Assembly: GCA_051747265.1 (NCBI GenBank)
Contig: JBNJFY010000002.1
Span: 186,001 to 250,000 of the forward strand
Length of the DNA: 64,000 nt
Reading direction: 5' to 3'
Source: JBNJFY01 sp051747265
Lineage (GTDB): Bacteria; Bacteroidota; Rhodothermia; Balneolales; Balneolaceae
The notes below the pieces were generated by a model that was given only the letters and a program-made list of their open reading frames with translations, was not told the origin of the DNA and searched no databases. Below, in pieces: positions 25,220-34,312 of the stretch. The position numbers and the translations under genes are program-made. The stretch's first letter is position 1. Each line of letters begins with the position of its first letter.

Positions 25220-27685
25220 TCACTCGATCGCATCCACATTTACGGTGATTCGCACGCTGGAGGTGCCGCGGGGGCGATGTTCCTCGAACTCCTCGAATAC
25301 ATTCCGCAGTGTTTTATCCACCACCGAGGCCTTGCTGTTTGGGGTAATACGAAAATGCAGCTCCCACACATACTCTCTGTTCATGCGCTCTATGGCCGCG
25401 GGAGCAGGACCGGTTACCGATGGGAAGCCGATGGTCTGTTCCAGATCATCCGCCATCTGCAAGGCCACCGCCTGCACTTTATTCACATCGCGCCCTTTGA
25501 ACGTAAACTTGATCAAGCGGGAATAAGGGGGATAGCTGAGCATCTCTCGCTGCTGCAGCTCGTAGTCCGCAAAACCTTCGTAATTGTGGGTTTTGGCAAA
25601 ATGAATGGCCGGATGATCGGATTTACGAGTTTGAATAAATACCGAGCCGGCCTTCTTATCGCGACCCGAGCGGCCGGCAACCTGACTCAACAACTGGAAC
25701 ATGCGCTCCGCCGATTGAAAAGAGGGAAACGCCAATTCGGTATCCGCATCGATCACTCCAACTACGGTAACCTCGGGAAAATTGAGCCCTTTGGCTACCA
25801 GCTGGGTACCTAGTAAAATATCCGCCTCCTGGCGATCAAAGGAGCTTAGCAGCAGCTCGTGCGCATTTCGCTTTCGGGTAGTATCCTGATCCATACGCAA
25901 AATCCGCGCATCAGGAAATAATTTTATCAACTGTTCTTCAACTTGCTGAGTGCCCGTTCCCAGGGGTTCCAAGGCATAGGCTTGACATTCGGGGCATCCT
26001 TTGCGCAGGGCGCGTGCATGACCGCAATAATGACAACGCAGCAGCTGGTGGGATTTATGATAGGTTAAACTGACCGAGCAGTGCGGACACTCGGGAATGG
26101 TGCCGCATTCTTCACATTGCAAAAAATTGGAATAGCCACGACGATTATGCAGCAAAATAATTTGCTCATTTCGCTCCAACGCCTGCGTAATAGCCTCATA
26201 AAGCGGACCCGCCAGTGGTCCCCGCATACTGGGCTTGTACTCCTTGAGATCCAGAATTTTTACCGGCGGCAGTTCCGCGTCAGCATGTCGTTGCGTTAAC
26301 TGCAGGTAATGGTGCTTTCCACGTTTCGCTCCCTGATACGAATTCATACTAGGCGTGGCCGAACCCAATACTACTACCGCCTCCTCTTGATAACCACGCA
26401 TCAGCGCCACATCTCGCCCATGATAGCGCGGAGCCGGGTCAAACTGTTTGTAGGAGCTGTCGTGCTCCTCATCCACCACAATTAATCCCAGATCCTGAAT
26501 GGGAGCGAATATCGCTGAGCGCGCGCCAATGGCAATTTTCTTTTCGCCTTTGCGCAGCGACCACCAGGCATCATAACGTTCGCGCTGGGTCAACCGGCTG
26601 TGCAGTACTGCGATTTGATTGCCAAATATTTGATAAAAACGCTTGACCGTCTGAGGCGTTAGCGCAATCTCGGGAACCAGGATCAGCCCGCCCTTGCCGC
26701 GTTCTAGTACCTCTTTGAGTGCGTGAATGTACACTTCGGTCTTGCCACTTCCGGTTACGCCATGTAACAAGAAGCGAGCGTGTTTACCTTCAGAGATAGG
26801 CTCCATAATCTGCTCGAAGGCCGCCATTTGCTCTTCGTTCAGTGTACGCAAAGCCTCGGGTTGGAACTCCAACTCGGGGAGCACTTGCTGCACCTCCTCT
26901 TGGTGACTTTCGATCAGGCCTTCCTTTTCGATTCGGTTCAGCGTATAACGGGTACCCCAGTCGAATTCCCGTAATTCTACATCCAAGGCGGGTAATCCGT
27001 GGTCCAACAGTGCCTCCGCTGCCTGTACCCACTTGTAGGATTTCCCGTCCGCTTTTAACTCAGCCAATGCTTTCGCAGCTTCCTGCTCGGATTTTTCCCA
27101 TCGCCACACTTTTTCTGTTCGCGGCTTAAGGTCCATTTCCGGCTCTTCCCAAGTCTCCATCAACCCGGCCTTTTTCAACTTCTGGATGGCCTGCTGCTCA
27201 TGCTCCTCTTTCCAGCGATTGTTGGCTTCTTTAACCGGGTATTTATCTTTTTCATCAATGGCTTCCAAGATTTCCCGTTGCACCTTGGTCAGCAAAATCG
27301 CCTGCTCATAGAGTCGTTGGCGACCTTCATCACTCAATCGCCAGTAACTCACCGAGGAAAAGTTGAGTCCCATCGGCAACGCCGCCTGAATGGCTTCCCC
27401 CCAAGAGCAGTAGTAAAACTGATGCAGCCACCGGGTGAGGGAAAGCACATTGGGGGTCAGCAGTGGCTGCTCATCCAACCGTTTGGAAACCGGCTTAGTC
27501 TTGAAATCCGGACGCTCTTGGTGCACGCGCACGACCATCCCTATAGCATGACTGGATCGCAAGGGCACCCATACCCGCATCCCGGGCTGCAAAGCAGGCA
27601 TCCCACGAGGCACCCGATAGGTAAACACCTGCCGTACGGCCAACGGAAGGGCTACATCTACGTATGTTGGGGTTGAGCTGGTCAA
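25220..27685 (-). CDS. priA: Primosomal protein N' (replication restart helicase PriA)
   Basis: An 821-residue PriA. In order: the 3'-DNA-binding domain (YVDVALPLAVRQVFTYRVP), Walker A GVTGSGKTEVY near residue 310, DEEH box VVDEEHDSSYKQFDPAPRY, the zinc-binding cysteines (CEECGTIPECPHC and CHYCGHARALRKGCPEC) and the C-terminal helicase motifs ending with a VAGRSGR segment. It reloads the replisome at stalled forks. The start is TTG at 27685; no in-frame ATG upstream gives a better N-terminus, and the family motif begins five residues later. A word-arm repeat follows the stop. Confidence 0.96.
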   Translation of the reverse strand: MTSSTPTYVDVALPLAVRQVFTYRVPRGMPALQPGMRVWVPLRSSHAIGMVVRVHQERPDFKTKPVSKRLDEQPLLTPNVLSLTRWLHQFYYCSWGEAIQAALPMGLNFSSVSYWRLSDEGRQRLYEQAILLTKVQREILEAIDEKDKYPVKEANNRWKEEHEQQAIQKLKKAGLMETWEEPEMDLKPRTEKVWRWEKSEQEAAKALAELKADGKSYKWVQAAEALLDHGLPALDVELREFDWGTRYTLNRIEKEGLIESHQEEVQQVLPELEFQPEALRTLNEEQMAAFEQIMEPISEGKHARFLLHGVTGSGKTEVYIHALKEVLERGKGGLILVPEIALTPQTVKRFYQIFGNQIAVLHSRLTQRERYDAWWSLRKGEKKIAIGARSAIFAPIQDLGLIVVDEEHDSSYKQFDPAPRYHGRDVALMRGYQEEAVVVLGSATPSMNSYQGAKRGKHHYLQLTQRHADAELPPVKILDLKEYKPSMRGPLAGPLYEAITQALERNEQIILLHNRRGYSNFLQCEECGTIPECPHCSVSLTYHKSHQLLRCHYCGHARALRKGCPECQAYALEPLGTGTQQVEEQLIKLFPDARILRMDQDTTRKRNAHELLLSSFDRQEADILLGTQLVAKGLNFPEVTVVGVIDADTELAFPSFQSAERMFQLLSQVAGRSGRDKKAGSVFIQTRKSDHPAIHFAKTHNYEGFADYELQQREMLSYPPYSRLIKFTFKGRDVNKVQAVALQMADDLEQTIGFPSVTGPAPAAIERMNREYVWELHFRITPNSKASVVDKTLRNVFEEFEEHRPRGTSSVRITVNVDAIE

Positions 27686-27767
27686 GAAAAGTTGCTATCC
27701 GAAAGATTGATGATTTTTTGCAGTGCCCAGAAAGTAATGGGATTCACCTATCGCAGCAAAAACAATT

Positions 27768-27814
27768 GACCTCCAATGGTGACGTCCCGCCAGGGACCGT
27801 CTCATTCGAGCGTC
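27768..27814. repeat. Modular REP-like element, type C
   Basis: GAC, word CTCCAAT, then a hairpin around GTCCC-GCCA-GGGAC, word ATTCGAG and CGTC. The outer stem is weakened here (GTGAC against GTCTC). It lies in the divergence between priA and the beta-barrel gene and is followed by seven T on the plus strand. Confidence 0.78.
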
Positions 27815-27904
27815 ATTTTTTTATAAAACCTGAAAATACTCAGACTTTATTAAACCCAGTCCTCATTTCATTGACTGAACTTAAAACCAGCTAAACCTCA
27901 CTAC

Positions 27905-28519
27905 TCAAAAATAGACCCGAAGCCCCGCATCCACATTAAAACCGGGACTAAAGAAGAGTTGTTTACCACTGTACCGAAAGGACCGCATGAACCGATAGCT
28001 AGCATTCAGATTCAGTGATAGATGCTTGAATACGATAAATTGATATCCTACAAAGGGTCGAACGGAATCATGTTTTCTTTCGAAATCATCATCTAATGTG
28101 GTGTTTTCATTTTGGCGATAGCTATCCGATTGGGATACCTCAAAAAGGCGATCCAGACTCAAGCCCACTTTTAAAAACTGTTGGGGAAAAGGTTCCAACA
28201 GATAGGCTAACGAAAACCCAGGACTGAAAGACGGCACTTTACCAAACCCCAAACCCAGATGCACATCCAGCTCATATCCTTGATGTTGAAGTTCCGAAAA
28301 ACCGAAACTCACTTCATAAAAACGCGCCTGTCCCAGGTTCACATTATTCAACCGATAATCTTGGTACTGCTGGGCATTGAACCCGATAAATAAACGGCCT
28401 TGCGACTCTGGAACCGTTCTATCCTGAGCCATTCCACTTGGTGCCATGATCATCATCATTACCCATACGCTTACCAGCGTCCATGGAGTGCGCCCCAATT
28501 CCCCGTTTCGATTCAGCAT
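27905..28519 (-). CDS. Secreted/outer-membrane beta-barrel-like protein
   Basis: A 204-residue protein with a signal peptide (hydrophobic WTLVSVWVMMMIMAPSG, cleavage near MAQ) and alternating strands ending in a terminal aromatic residue (DAGLRVYF), as in small outer-membrane barrels of this group. There is no family name I can defend. I start at 28519 (MLNRNGELGRTPW) because GAGGG lies eight bases upstream and it yields a normal signal peptide; a longer in-frame start at 28615 would bury the signal. Confidence is for a real exported protein, not a function. Confidence 0.62.
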   Translation of the reverse strand: MLNRNGELGRTPWTLVSVWVMMMIMAPSGMAQDRTVPESQGRLFIGFNAQQYQDYRLNNVNLGQARFYEVSFGFSELQHQGYELDVHLGLGFGKVPSFSPGFSLAYLLEPFPQQFLKVGLSLDRLFEVSQSDSYRQNENTTLDDDFERKHDSVRPFVGYQFIVFKHLSLNLNASYRFMRSFRYSGKQLFFSPGFNVDAGLRVYF

Positions 28520-28750
28520 TCGGTCAACCCTCTTTTTCTGGTCCAATCGATTATCATTATTAGAACTTACTGAAATGAATTCTGGCAATCTATGATCTGC
28601 CGAAATACTGAACATAATTTCCAGTGATACGGTGAGCTCTTTTCATGCTCATTCAAAATGCTATCCTTCCAATCGTTCAGCACATTGGCACGAGCAACAA
28701 CTGCTAAACGGCAAGCAGGAAAAGTTCTGAATCGGCCTCACAGATTTTCC

Positions 28751-28797
28751 GACCTCACAGCGTGACCTCCCCGCAGGGAGCGTCACCTCAGAGCGTC
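28751..28797. repeat. Modular REP-like element, type B, downstream of RAYT2
   Basis: GAC-CTCACAG-C-GTGAC-CTCCC-loop-GGGAG-C-GTCAC-CTCAGAG-CGTC. The stems GTGAC/GTCAC and CTCCC/GGGAG are intact. It lies 29 bp past the transposase stop. A partial GGCCTCACAG head precedes it at 28735. Confidence 0.88.
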
Positions 28798-28825
28798 TAC
28801 CCATATAATCCAACCTAATACTAAA

Positions 28826-29452
28826 CTACACCCTACCATCCATTATCGCTTGCTGATACTGGTCATGTGCTCGACGATACCCATCGAATCCAGCAAAACG
28901 CTCAAAAACTTCCTCCCTGGGAAGTATCGATGATTTCTTTCCTACGTACCTGATTAGCGAGGAATATGGATAATCCCATGCACTGGATATCATATTATGG
29001 CGCACCGGATTACAATGCACATAACAGATAGCATGATTCAAATAACTACTCTTGGTGATCGTTTTTCTCTGGAATTTTGATTCTAGCAAACTTCCCGATT
29101 TATCATACTTAGCATTAAAATATTGGGTATAACTATTCTTCAAATGCGAAAATTGCCTGCCCGGATCTAAATATTTGAAGGTCTCAAACTGCAGACCATA
29201 AGGTTTCCAACTATTATCATTGGACTTCCACTCATCGAATAGATCACGTTGCTCTTCTTCACTTCGCACTCGAACAATCAGATGGAAATGGTTAGGCATC
29301 AAACAATAGCTGATGATTTCAAATACCGGAAATAGATAATAAGCCATCGATTCCAGGAATCGTTGATAATCGTCTTTGTCTCTAAAAATCATTCGGCGAT
29401 TATTGCCCCGATTGAATAAATGATAGTAGCTGTTCTCTTCTAATGCACTCAT
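28826..29452 (-). CDS. REP-associated tyrosine transposase (RAYT2), Y1/IS200-like
   Basis: A 208-residue Y1-type HUH protein, paralogous to RAYT1 (shared NRGNN, YYL.P.FEI and YCL..NH.HL patterns). The HUH residues are His55 and His57 in CLMPNHFHLIV. The nucleophile is probably Tyr144 in CYVHCNPVRHN. It would nick and join single-stranded DNA at folded palindromes. Modular type-B repeats lie on both sides (28751 downstream; 29489 and 29592 upstream), the arrangement expected for a RAYT and its cognate REP. There is no second ORF and no IS ends, so it is not an ordinary IS200 copy. Confidence 0.9.
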   Translation of the reverse strand: MSALEENSYYHLFNRGNNRRMIFRDKDDYQRFLESMAYYLFPVFEIISYCLMPNHFHLIVRVRSEEEQRDLFDEWKSNDNSWKPYGLQFETFKYLDPGRQFSHLKNSYTQYFNAKYDKSGSLLESKFQRKTITKSSYLNHAICYVHCNPVRHNMISSAWDYPYSSLIRYVGKKSSILPREEVFERFAGFDGYRRAHDQYQQAIMDGRV

Positions 29453-29488
29453 AATTTTCTCTCCATTTTTAAAATTTAATTAAAACTG

Positions 29489-29541
29489 GACCTCACAGCG
29501 TGTCTTGCCGACCAAAGGGAGGCTAGACACCTCAGAGCGTC
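29489..29541. repeat. Modular REP-like element, type B, variant stem
   Basis: Words CTCACAG and CTCAGAG as in type B, but the stem reads GTGTC...GACAC instead of GTGAC...GTCAC. Both partners changed together, a compensatory swap. It lies 37 bp upstream of the RAYT2 start and forms an inverted pair with 29592. Confidence 0.86.
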
Positions 29542-29591
29542 TATATATTTTCCTATTTCACTATTAGCAGCTTGAAGTAAGGATGCGTATA

Positions 29592-29638
29592 GACGCTCTG
29601 AGGTGACGCTCCCTGGCGGGAGGTCACGCTGTGAGGTC
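29592..29638. repeat. Modular REP-like element, type B, inverted orientation
   Basis: A complete type-B unit in reverse orientation (GACGCTCTGAG ... CTGTGAGGTC), 50 bp from the unit at 29489 and 10 bp past the yifB stop. The inverted pair resembles a REPIN. Confidence 0.88.
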
Positions 29639-29648
29639 GATGTAGTCC

Positions 29649-31190
29649 TTACCCCAACCAGCCATCGCGGTCCAAACTCCGATACTGGATGGCTTCGGCG
29701 ATGTGGTTGGATTTGATCTGCTGGGAGCGATCCAGGTCGGCAATGGTGCGGCTAACTTTCAGGATCCGGTCGTAGGCGCGGGCGGATAGGCCCAGTTTGG
29801 AGATGGCACTTTTGAGCAGCTGCTTGCCGGCATCATCCAGCTTGCAGACTTTTCGTACCATGCGGGTACTCATCTGAGCATTGCAATAGACTCCTTTCAT
29901 GCCCATAAACCGCTGTTCTTGAATCTCCCGCGAGGCTACCACACGTTTCCGGATGTCCGCAGAGGATTCGCCTTTGGCTTTGGCGGACAGCTCCTCGTAA
30001 CTCACCTTGTTCACCTCGATATGCAGATCAATGCGATCCAGCAGAGGCCCGCTGATCTTATTCAAGTAGCGCTGCATCTGCATGGGCGTGGGGCCGCCCG
30101 GATCATTGGGATCATACCAGTCGCCGGAAGGGGAAGGATTCATAGAGGCCACCAGCATGATCCGGCTGGGATAACTGACCGTCATCCGAGCGCGAGAAAT
30201 GGTCACCTCGCCATCCTCCAAGGGCTGGCGCATCACTTCCAGGGCACTGCGCTTGAACTCGGGCAGCTCATCCAGGAAAAGCACCCCGTTGTGCGCCATG
30301 GAAATTTCCCCGGGCATGGGGATACTGCCGCCGCCGACCAGCGCCACATCGGAAACCGTATGGTGCGGGCTACGGTAGGGACGCTGGGTTACCAAGGCTC
30401 GATTTTTGGGGAGTAATCCAGCCACCGAGTGAATCTTGGTGGTTTCCAACGCTTCATCCAACGTCAACGGCGGCAAGATGGTGGGCAATCGTCGGGCCAT
30501 CATGGTTTTGCCGGATCCGGGCGGGCCAACCATGACCACATTATGTCCACCAGCCGCAGCCACTTCCAAGGCGCGTTTCACATTCTCTTGGCCTCGTACA
30601 TCACAAAAATCCAGGATCTCAAGTGATTCTTCTGCGGCAAACACCTCCTGCTTATCTACCTGGATCCGACGTTCCGGAGACGGATCTCGGATCCAGCGAA
30701 TGACCTCAGACAGATGCTCAAAGCCATACACTTCCAATCCATCCACCACGGCGGCTTCCTTGCTGTTCTCGGCAGGCAGCACCAATCGCCGGACCCCTTC
30801 CTGCTGCGCCTCAACGGCGATGGGCAAGACGCCCTTCACCGGTCGCAATTCCCCATCCAAGGCTAATTCCCCAAGCATCAGTGTGTCATCGAGGGAGTCC
30901 GGGCTAAATTCTTTGGAGGCGGCCAGCATGGCCATGGCGATAGGCAGATCAAAAGCGCTTCCTTCCTTGGGCAAATCAGCTGGCGCAAGATTAACGGTGA
31001 TGATTCCCCGTGGCATATCCACACCAGAATTACGAATAGCAGCATCAATTCGCTGATAGGATTCACTCACCGCCCGATCGGGCAACCCGACCAAGTGAAA
31101 TTTGGGCATCCCTCCACGTTTATTGGTTTCTACGTTGATAATGTTGGCGTCCACCCCGAAGGTGGCGGCACATTTCACCTGTGCTAACAT
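29649..31190 (-). CDS. YifB/ComM family Mg-chelatase-like AAA+ ATPase
   Basis: A 513-residue protein with an N-terminal Lon-protease-like fold (ITVNLAPADLPKEGSAFDLPIA), an AAA+ core with Walker A MVGPPGSGKTMMARR near residue 221, Walker B GVLFLDELPEF and sensor motifs, and a C-terminal helical lid (GLSARAYDRILKVSRTIADL). ComM in Vibrio is a branch-migration helicase for natural transformation. The same function here is inferred from family, and no competence genes are adjacent. The stop is followed by REP-like units. Confidence 0.92.
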   Translation of the reverse strand: MLAQVKCAATFGVDANIINVETNKRGGMPKFHLVGLPDRAVSESYQRIDAAIRNSGVDMPRGIITVNLAPADLPKEGSAFDLPIAMAMLAASKEFSPDSLDDTLMLGELALDGELRPVKGVLPIAVEAQQEGVRRLVLPAENSKEAAVVDGLEVYGFEHLSEVIRWIRDPSPERRIQVDKQEVFAAEESLEILDFCDVRGQENVKRALEVAAAGGHNVVMVGPPGSGKTMMARRLPTILPPLTLDEALETTKIHSVAGLLPKNRALVTQRPYRSPHHTVSDVALVGGGSIPMPGEISMAHNGVLFLDELPEFKRSALEVMRQPLEDGEVTISRARMTVSYPSRIMLVASMNPSPSGDWYDPNDPGGPTPMQMQRYLNKISGPLLDRIDLHIEVNKVSYEELSAKAKGESSADIRKRVVASREIQEQRFMGMKGVYCNAQMSTRMVRKVCKLDDAGKQLLKSAISKLGLSARAYDRILKVSRTIADLDRSQQIKSNHIAEAIQYRSLDRDGWLG

Positions 31191-31273
31191 AGCTTAACTC
31201 CTGAATCAATTTTCTTTTCTTTACGTACTATGTTCCCAAAACCGACACATCCTTACAGAATTAGGAGAAAATT

Positions 31274-31702
31274 ATGAGCGAAGAAGAACGCAAACCCACC
31301 CTATTTGAGGAACTCACCGGTACGGTGGATCAGATTATTCACGAGATTAAAAGATTGATAAAAGAAGGGAATGCCCGACGCCTGATTATCAAGAACAAGG
31401 AAGGAAAAACGGTCTTGGAATTAACGCTCACCGCCGGCGTGGCTGGATCCGCCCTGTTGGGTGGCATGGCCCCGGTGGCTTCTATTTTGGGCGCTTTTGT
31501 GATGTACTTAAATGAAATGGATGTAATCATCGAGAAGTATCCTGAAAATGAAGAGGAAAAAGCCCGTGCCAATCGGGATGAATACGAAGTGGAAGGCGAG
31601 GTCATAGATATTGAAGATGGCGAGGACGATGAGGAAGACGAAGATTCTTCAGAGTCTGATGAATCGGAAGATTCAACATCCGATGATTCCAAGGAATCGT
31701 AA
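31274..31702 (+). CDS. DUF4342 domain protein with acidic tail
   Basis: A 142-residue protein. Residues 5-90 match the DUF4342 pattern: LFEELTGTVDQIIHEIKRL, RLIIKNKEGKTVLELTLTAG and an Ala/Gly-rich hydrophobic hairpin (GSALLGGMAPVASILGAFVMYL) that may associate with the membrane. The last 50 residues are almost all Glu, Asp and Ser. Function is unknown. AGGAG lies seven bases before the ATG, one of the few clear ribosome sites in the window. A strong terminator follows, so it is transcribed alone. Confidence 0.75.
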   Translation: MSEEERKPTLFEELTGTVDQIIHEIKRLIKEGNARRLIIKNKEGKTVLELTLTAGVAGSALLGGMAPVASILGAFVMYLNEMDVIIEKYPENEEEKARANRDEYEVEGEVIDIEDGEDDEEDEDSSESDESEDSTSDDSKES

Positions 31703-31730
31703 ATAAATAATTTCTCGTCGATCCCACAGA

Positions 31731-31764
31731 AAAAGGAGCAGCTCCCCCGGCTGCTCCTTTTTTA
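31731..31764 (+). terminator. Rho-independent terminator after DUF4342 gene
   Basis: The perfect stem AAAGGAGCAG/CTGCTCCTTT is followed by a T run, 28 bp past the stop. A-rich DNA on the other side may let it work in both directions. Confidence 0.92.
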
Positions 31765-31815
31765 TTTCCATATAGTTCAAACTTTTACGGCGAACCGAAC
31801 CAACATTCCATCACG

Positions 31816-31941
31816 GGGTCTTTGCAAAACTACCTGTCATTGCGAACGTAGAGCGGCAATCCCCTGATTAGATTGCGTAAACGGTGATTGTTACTACATC
31901 TTGCCATGACCGAATAAATTTCGAAAGGTTTTGCAAAACCC
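31816..31941. repeat. Inverted-repeat element with GTCATTGCGAACG core
   Basis: About 126 bp with ends GGGTCTTTGCAAAAC and GTTTTGCAAAACCC (inverted, one mismatch). Inside is GTCATTGCGAACGTAGAGC, like the GTCATTGCGA intergenic palindromes seen in many genomes. No ORF. The rest of the 515-bp gap (31942-32217) is AT-rich and should hold the promoter of the cytochrome gene. Confidence 0.6.
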
Positions 31942-32217
31942 TCTAATACTTCAAAAGTATATATATTCAAATGATTCAAAGGCATCTTCCCAGATTTTCA
32001 AATATTTTAAAAATTGTAAAAGAATGACCCCCATCAATACTATTAAGATTTAATACTATCATATACGCTTAATGTTATTACAGCTATCGTTTTAGATCTC
32101 TGATTATGATATTCTAAGCAAAAAGGGGAGCGGAGATCTACCACACTAACCTGAACATTGATTAAGAGGGGCTTACTATATTCGCCCGTCAATCCATCAG
32201 TGGTTCATTGATAATTA

Positions 32218-32790
32218 ATGGGTATCTATTTTATGATTTCACAAAATATTTGGGGCAAACTAAAACCAAGTCTTCCCATATTAATTATAATCTCAACCGT
32301 ATTGGTAGGCTGGACAAATACGAAATCTGCCCATCCAAACGCTGCTTTCTATGAAGAAGCAGCTGTGCCATTTCCGGAAGACTATAAAGATATGCACGTG
32401 GTCAAAGAGGCCATAAATAACGAGGGTAATATTCTATCTGGCATTATTCCCGATGGTCCCTATGAAACGCGTTTAAATGATACTGCTTACCAACATTTTA
32501 AATCAAATTATGCCAATCATCGTCAGGAGGAGGAAATTGCACCTTTCCCGGAAGGCTCAATCATATTATTGACCTTATACAAAGATCAATCCAAGCAACA
32601 AGCCGCATTGATGTTGGTAATGCATAAAGATGAGACCTATGAGCAGGAGGGCGGATGGGGCTGGCAAGGATTTTTGATGCCTGATAAAGAGGGTATTGTT
32701 AAAGATCATTTGACCGAATGTGCCAATTGCCACTATAAAGGCACCAAAGATATGGATGGAGCTTTCTTCCTTAATGTTGACGCTCCTTAA
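32218..32790 (+). CDS. Cytochrome P460-family haem protein
   Basis: A 190-residue exported protein. A membrane anchor or signal helix (LPILIIISTVLVGW) is followed by a P460-type domain: PFPEDYKDMHVVKEAI, a beta sandwich, GGWGWQGFLMPD, and a C-terminal haem-c attachment site C168-AN-C171-H172. P460 cytochromes oxidise hydroxylamine or bind NO; other relatives have unknown roles. Whether the family's haem-lysine cross-link residue is kept needs an alignment. A second ATG at 32233 is an alternative start. The chemoreceptor gene begins 46 bp downstream with a strong ribosome site, so the two probably share an operon. Confidence 0.78.
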   Translation: MGIYFMISQNIWGKLKPSLPILIIISTVLVGWTNTKSAHPNAAFYEEAAVPFPEDYKDMHVVKEAINNEGNILSGIIPDGPYETRLNDTAYQHFKSNYANHRQEEEIAPFPEGSIILLTLYKDQSKQQAALMLVMHKDETYEQEGGWGWQGFLMPDKEGIVKDHLTECANCHYKGTKDMDGAFFLNVDAP

Positions 32791-32836
32791 AATCCATCCG
32801 ACTATTCACAAGCAATCGTAAAGGAGGGAACCAACC

Positions 32837-34228
32837 GTGCTTAAAAGCATTGCCAGGTTACCGTTACAATGGAAAATTGTATCGGCGGTCGTTGTCATCA
32901 TATTTCTGAATATTTTGGGGGTCATATATTACCTCAACAGTAATATTAACGCTCTGATTCTCAGAAATTCAGAGATCACCCTGAAACAATATACCCGAGA
33001 CCTTGCATCCAAAAATCTGTTTCGAGTACAAATGCGAGATTGGGAAGCGTTGCAGTATGAGTTATCTGATTATATTGAGGAAACCGAGAATCCCGTTGAG
33101 CTCATTGCTTTTTATGATGACTCGCAAACCTTACAGGCCGCGTACCCCAGCCTTGACATCTCACAATTTCAGGAATCCTTCTTTACCGAGGATCTGGAAT
33201 TTTCTCAAATAGAATTTGATCAAACGCCCGTACTGATAAGAACCGAGCCTATAAAATCGGGAGATACCCAAGTAGGCACTGCTGTGGTTGGTTTTTCTTT
33301 GTCTTCGAACCATGCTCGGGCTGCCTCGATCATTCGTACAGCTATTTTTATTGTCTTGCTTATCACCGTGATCTGTATTGCGCTGCTCATCTTTTTGCTT
33401 AAAAAATCGGTTATAGGCAAAATAGAGCAAGTGGTGAGTATCCTTGTCGACCGCTCCATGCAAACCGCTACGGCTTCTAACCAAGTAGCTGATACCAGCC
33501 AACTTCTTGCGCAGATTTCCTCTCGGCAAGCATCATCTCTAGATCAGATTAAAAGTAATCTAACGGAGATGACAGACATGACCAATAATACCGCCAAAGG
33601 TGCGGAAGTAGCCAACAAGCTGGCCCATGAGACCAAGGAGGCAACACAGTTGGGCGTTACTCAAATGGAGAACATGAGCCAAGCTATTGACGAAGTTAAT
33701 ACCAGTTACGATGAAACACGATCTATAATTAAAACCATAGATGAAATTGCGTTTCAAACTAATTTATTAGCTCTCAATGCAGCAGTTGAAGCAGCTAGAG
33801 CAGGGGAAGCCGGACAAGGATTTGCTGTGGTGGCCGAAGAGGTACGAATATTGGCCCAACGCGTGGTAACCGCCGCACAGGAAACCACAGAGATCATCGA
33901 ATCCTCTAAGCAGGTGATGCAAAACAGCAACCAAATTGTAGCCAATATGGAACATTCGCTCCACGAGATGAACGAGAAAATGCTCCAGGTAAATGATCTG
34001 GTGGAAAGTTTCACCTCTTCCTCGCATAACCAACGTTTGGGAATTGAGGATATACAAAAGGAAATGGATCAACTGGATCAAGATTCACAGTCTAACGCCG
34101 CCAGCGCGGAGGAGTCGGCCACCGCAGCCAAACAAATGAACCAAATGGCCGATGATGTGCAACAAACCGTAAAAGAATTAATTCAGCTGATTAAAGGATA
34201 TCACACCAACGACCATAGAATGAACTAG
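32837..34228 (+). CDS. Methyl-accepting chemotaxis protein
   Basis: A 463-residue chemoreceptor. The first transmembrane helix spans about residues 13-33, a sensor region of about 130 residues follows outside, the second helix spans about 167-190, and the rest is a cytoplasmic coiled coil. The hairpin tip EIAFQTNLLALNAAVEAARA and flanking GFAVVAEEVRILAQR are canonical for CheA/CheW contact. I see no clear HAMP domain and no CheR-binding pentapeptide at the C-terminus. The start is GTG at 32837, preceded by AAGGAGG with normal spacing. No other che gene is near. Its tight link to a P460 cytochrome suggests the cytochrome feeds or shapes its signal. Confidence 0.92.
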   Translation: MLKSIARLPLQWKIVSAVVVIIFLNILGVIYYLNSNINALILRNSEITLKQYTRDLASKNLFRVQMRDWEALQYELSDYIEETENPVELIAFYDDSQTLQAAYPSLDISQFQESFFTEDLEFSQIEFDQTPVLIRTEPIKSGDTQVGTAVVGFSLSSNHARAASIIRTAIFIVLLITVICIALLIFLLKKSVIGKIEQVVSILVDRSMQTATASNQVADTSQLLAQISSRQASSLDQIKSNLTEMTDMTNNTAKGAEVANKLAHETKEATQLGVTQMENMSQAIDEVNTSYDETRSIIKTIDEIAFQTNLLALNAAVEAARAGEAGQGFAVVAEEVRILAQRVVTAAQETTEIIESSKQVMQNSNQIVANMEHSLHEMNEKMLQVNDLVESFTSSSHNQRLGIEDIQKEMDQLDQDSQSNAASAEESATAAKQMNQMADDVQQTVKELIQLIKGYHTNDHRMN

Positions 34229-34312
34229 CCCTCACTCCCCGACTCTTTCATTCTATCCCAACTCCTTCTACTTTTACGGTAAGCACAAAATGAATCAAGC
34301 CTCATTTTTTTG

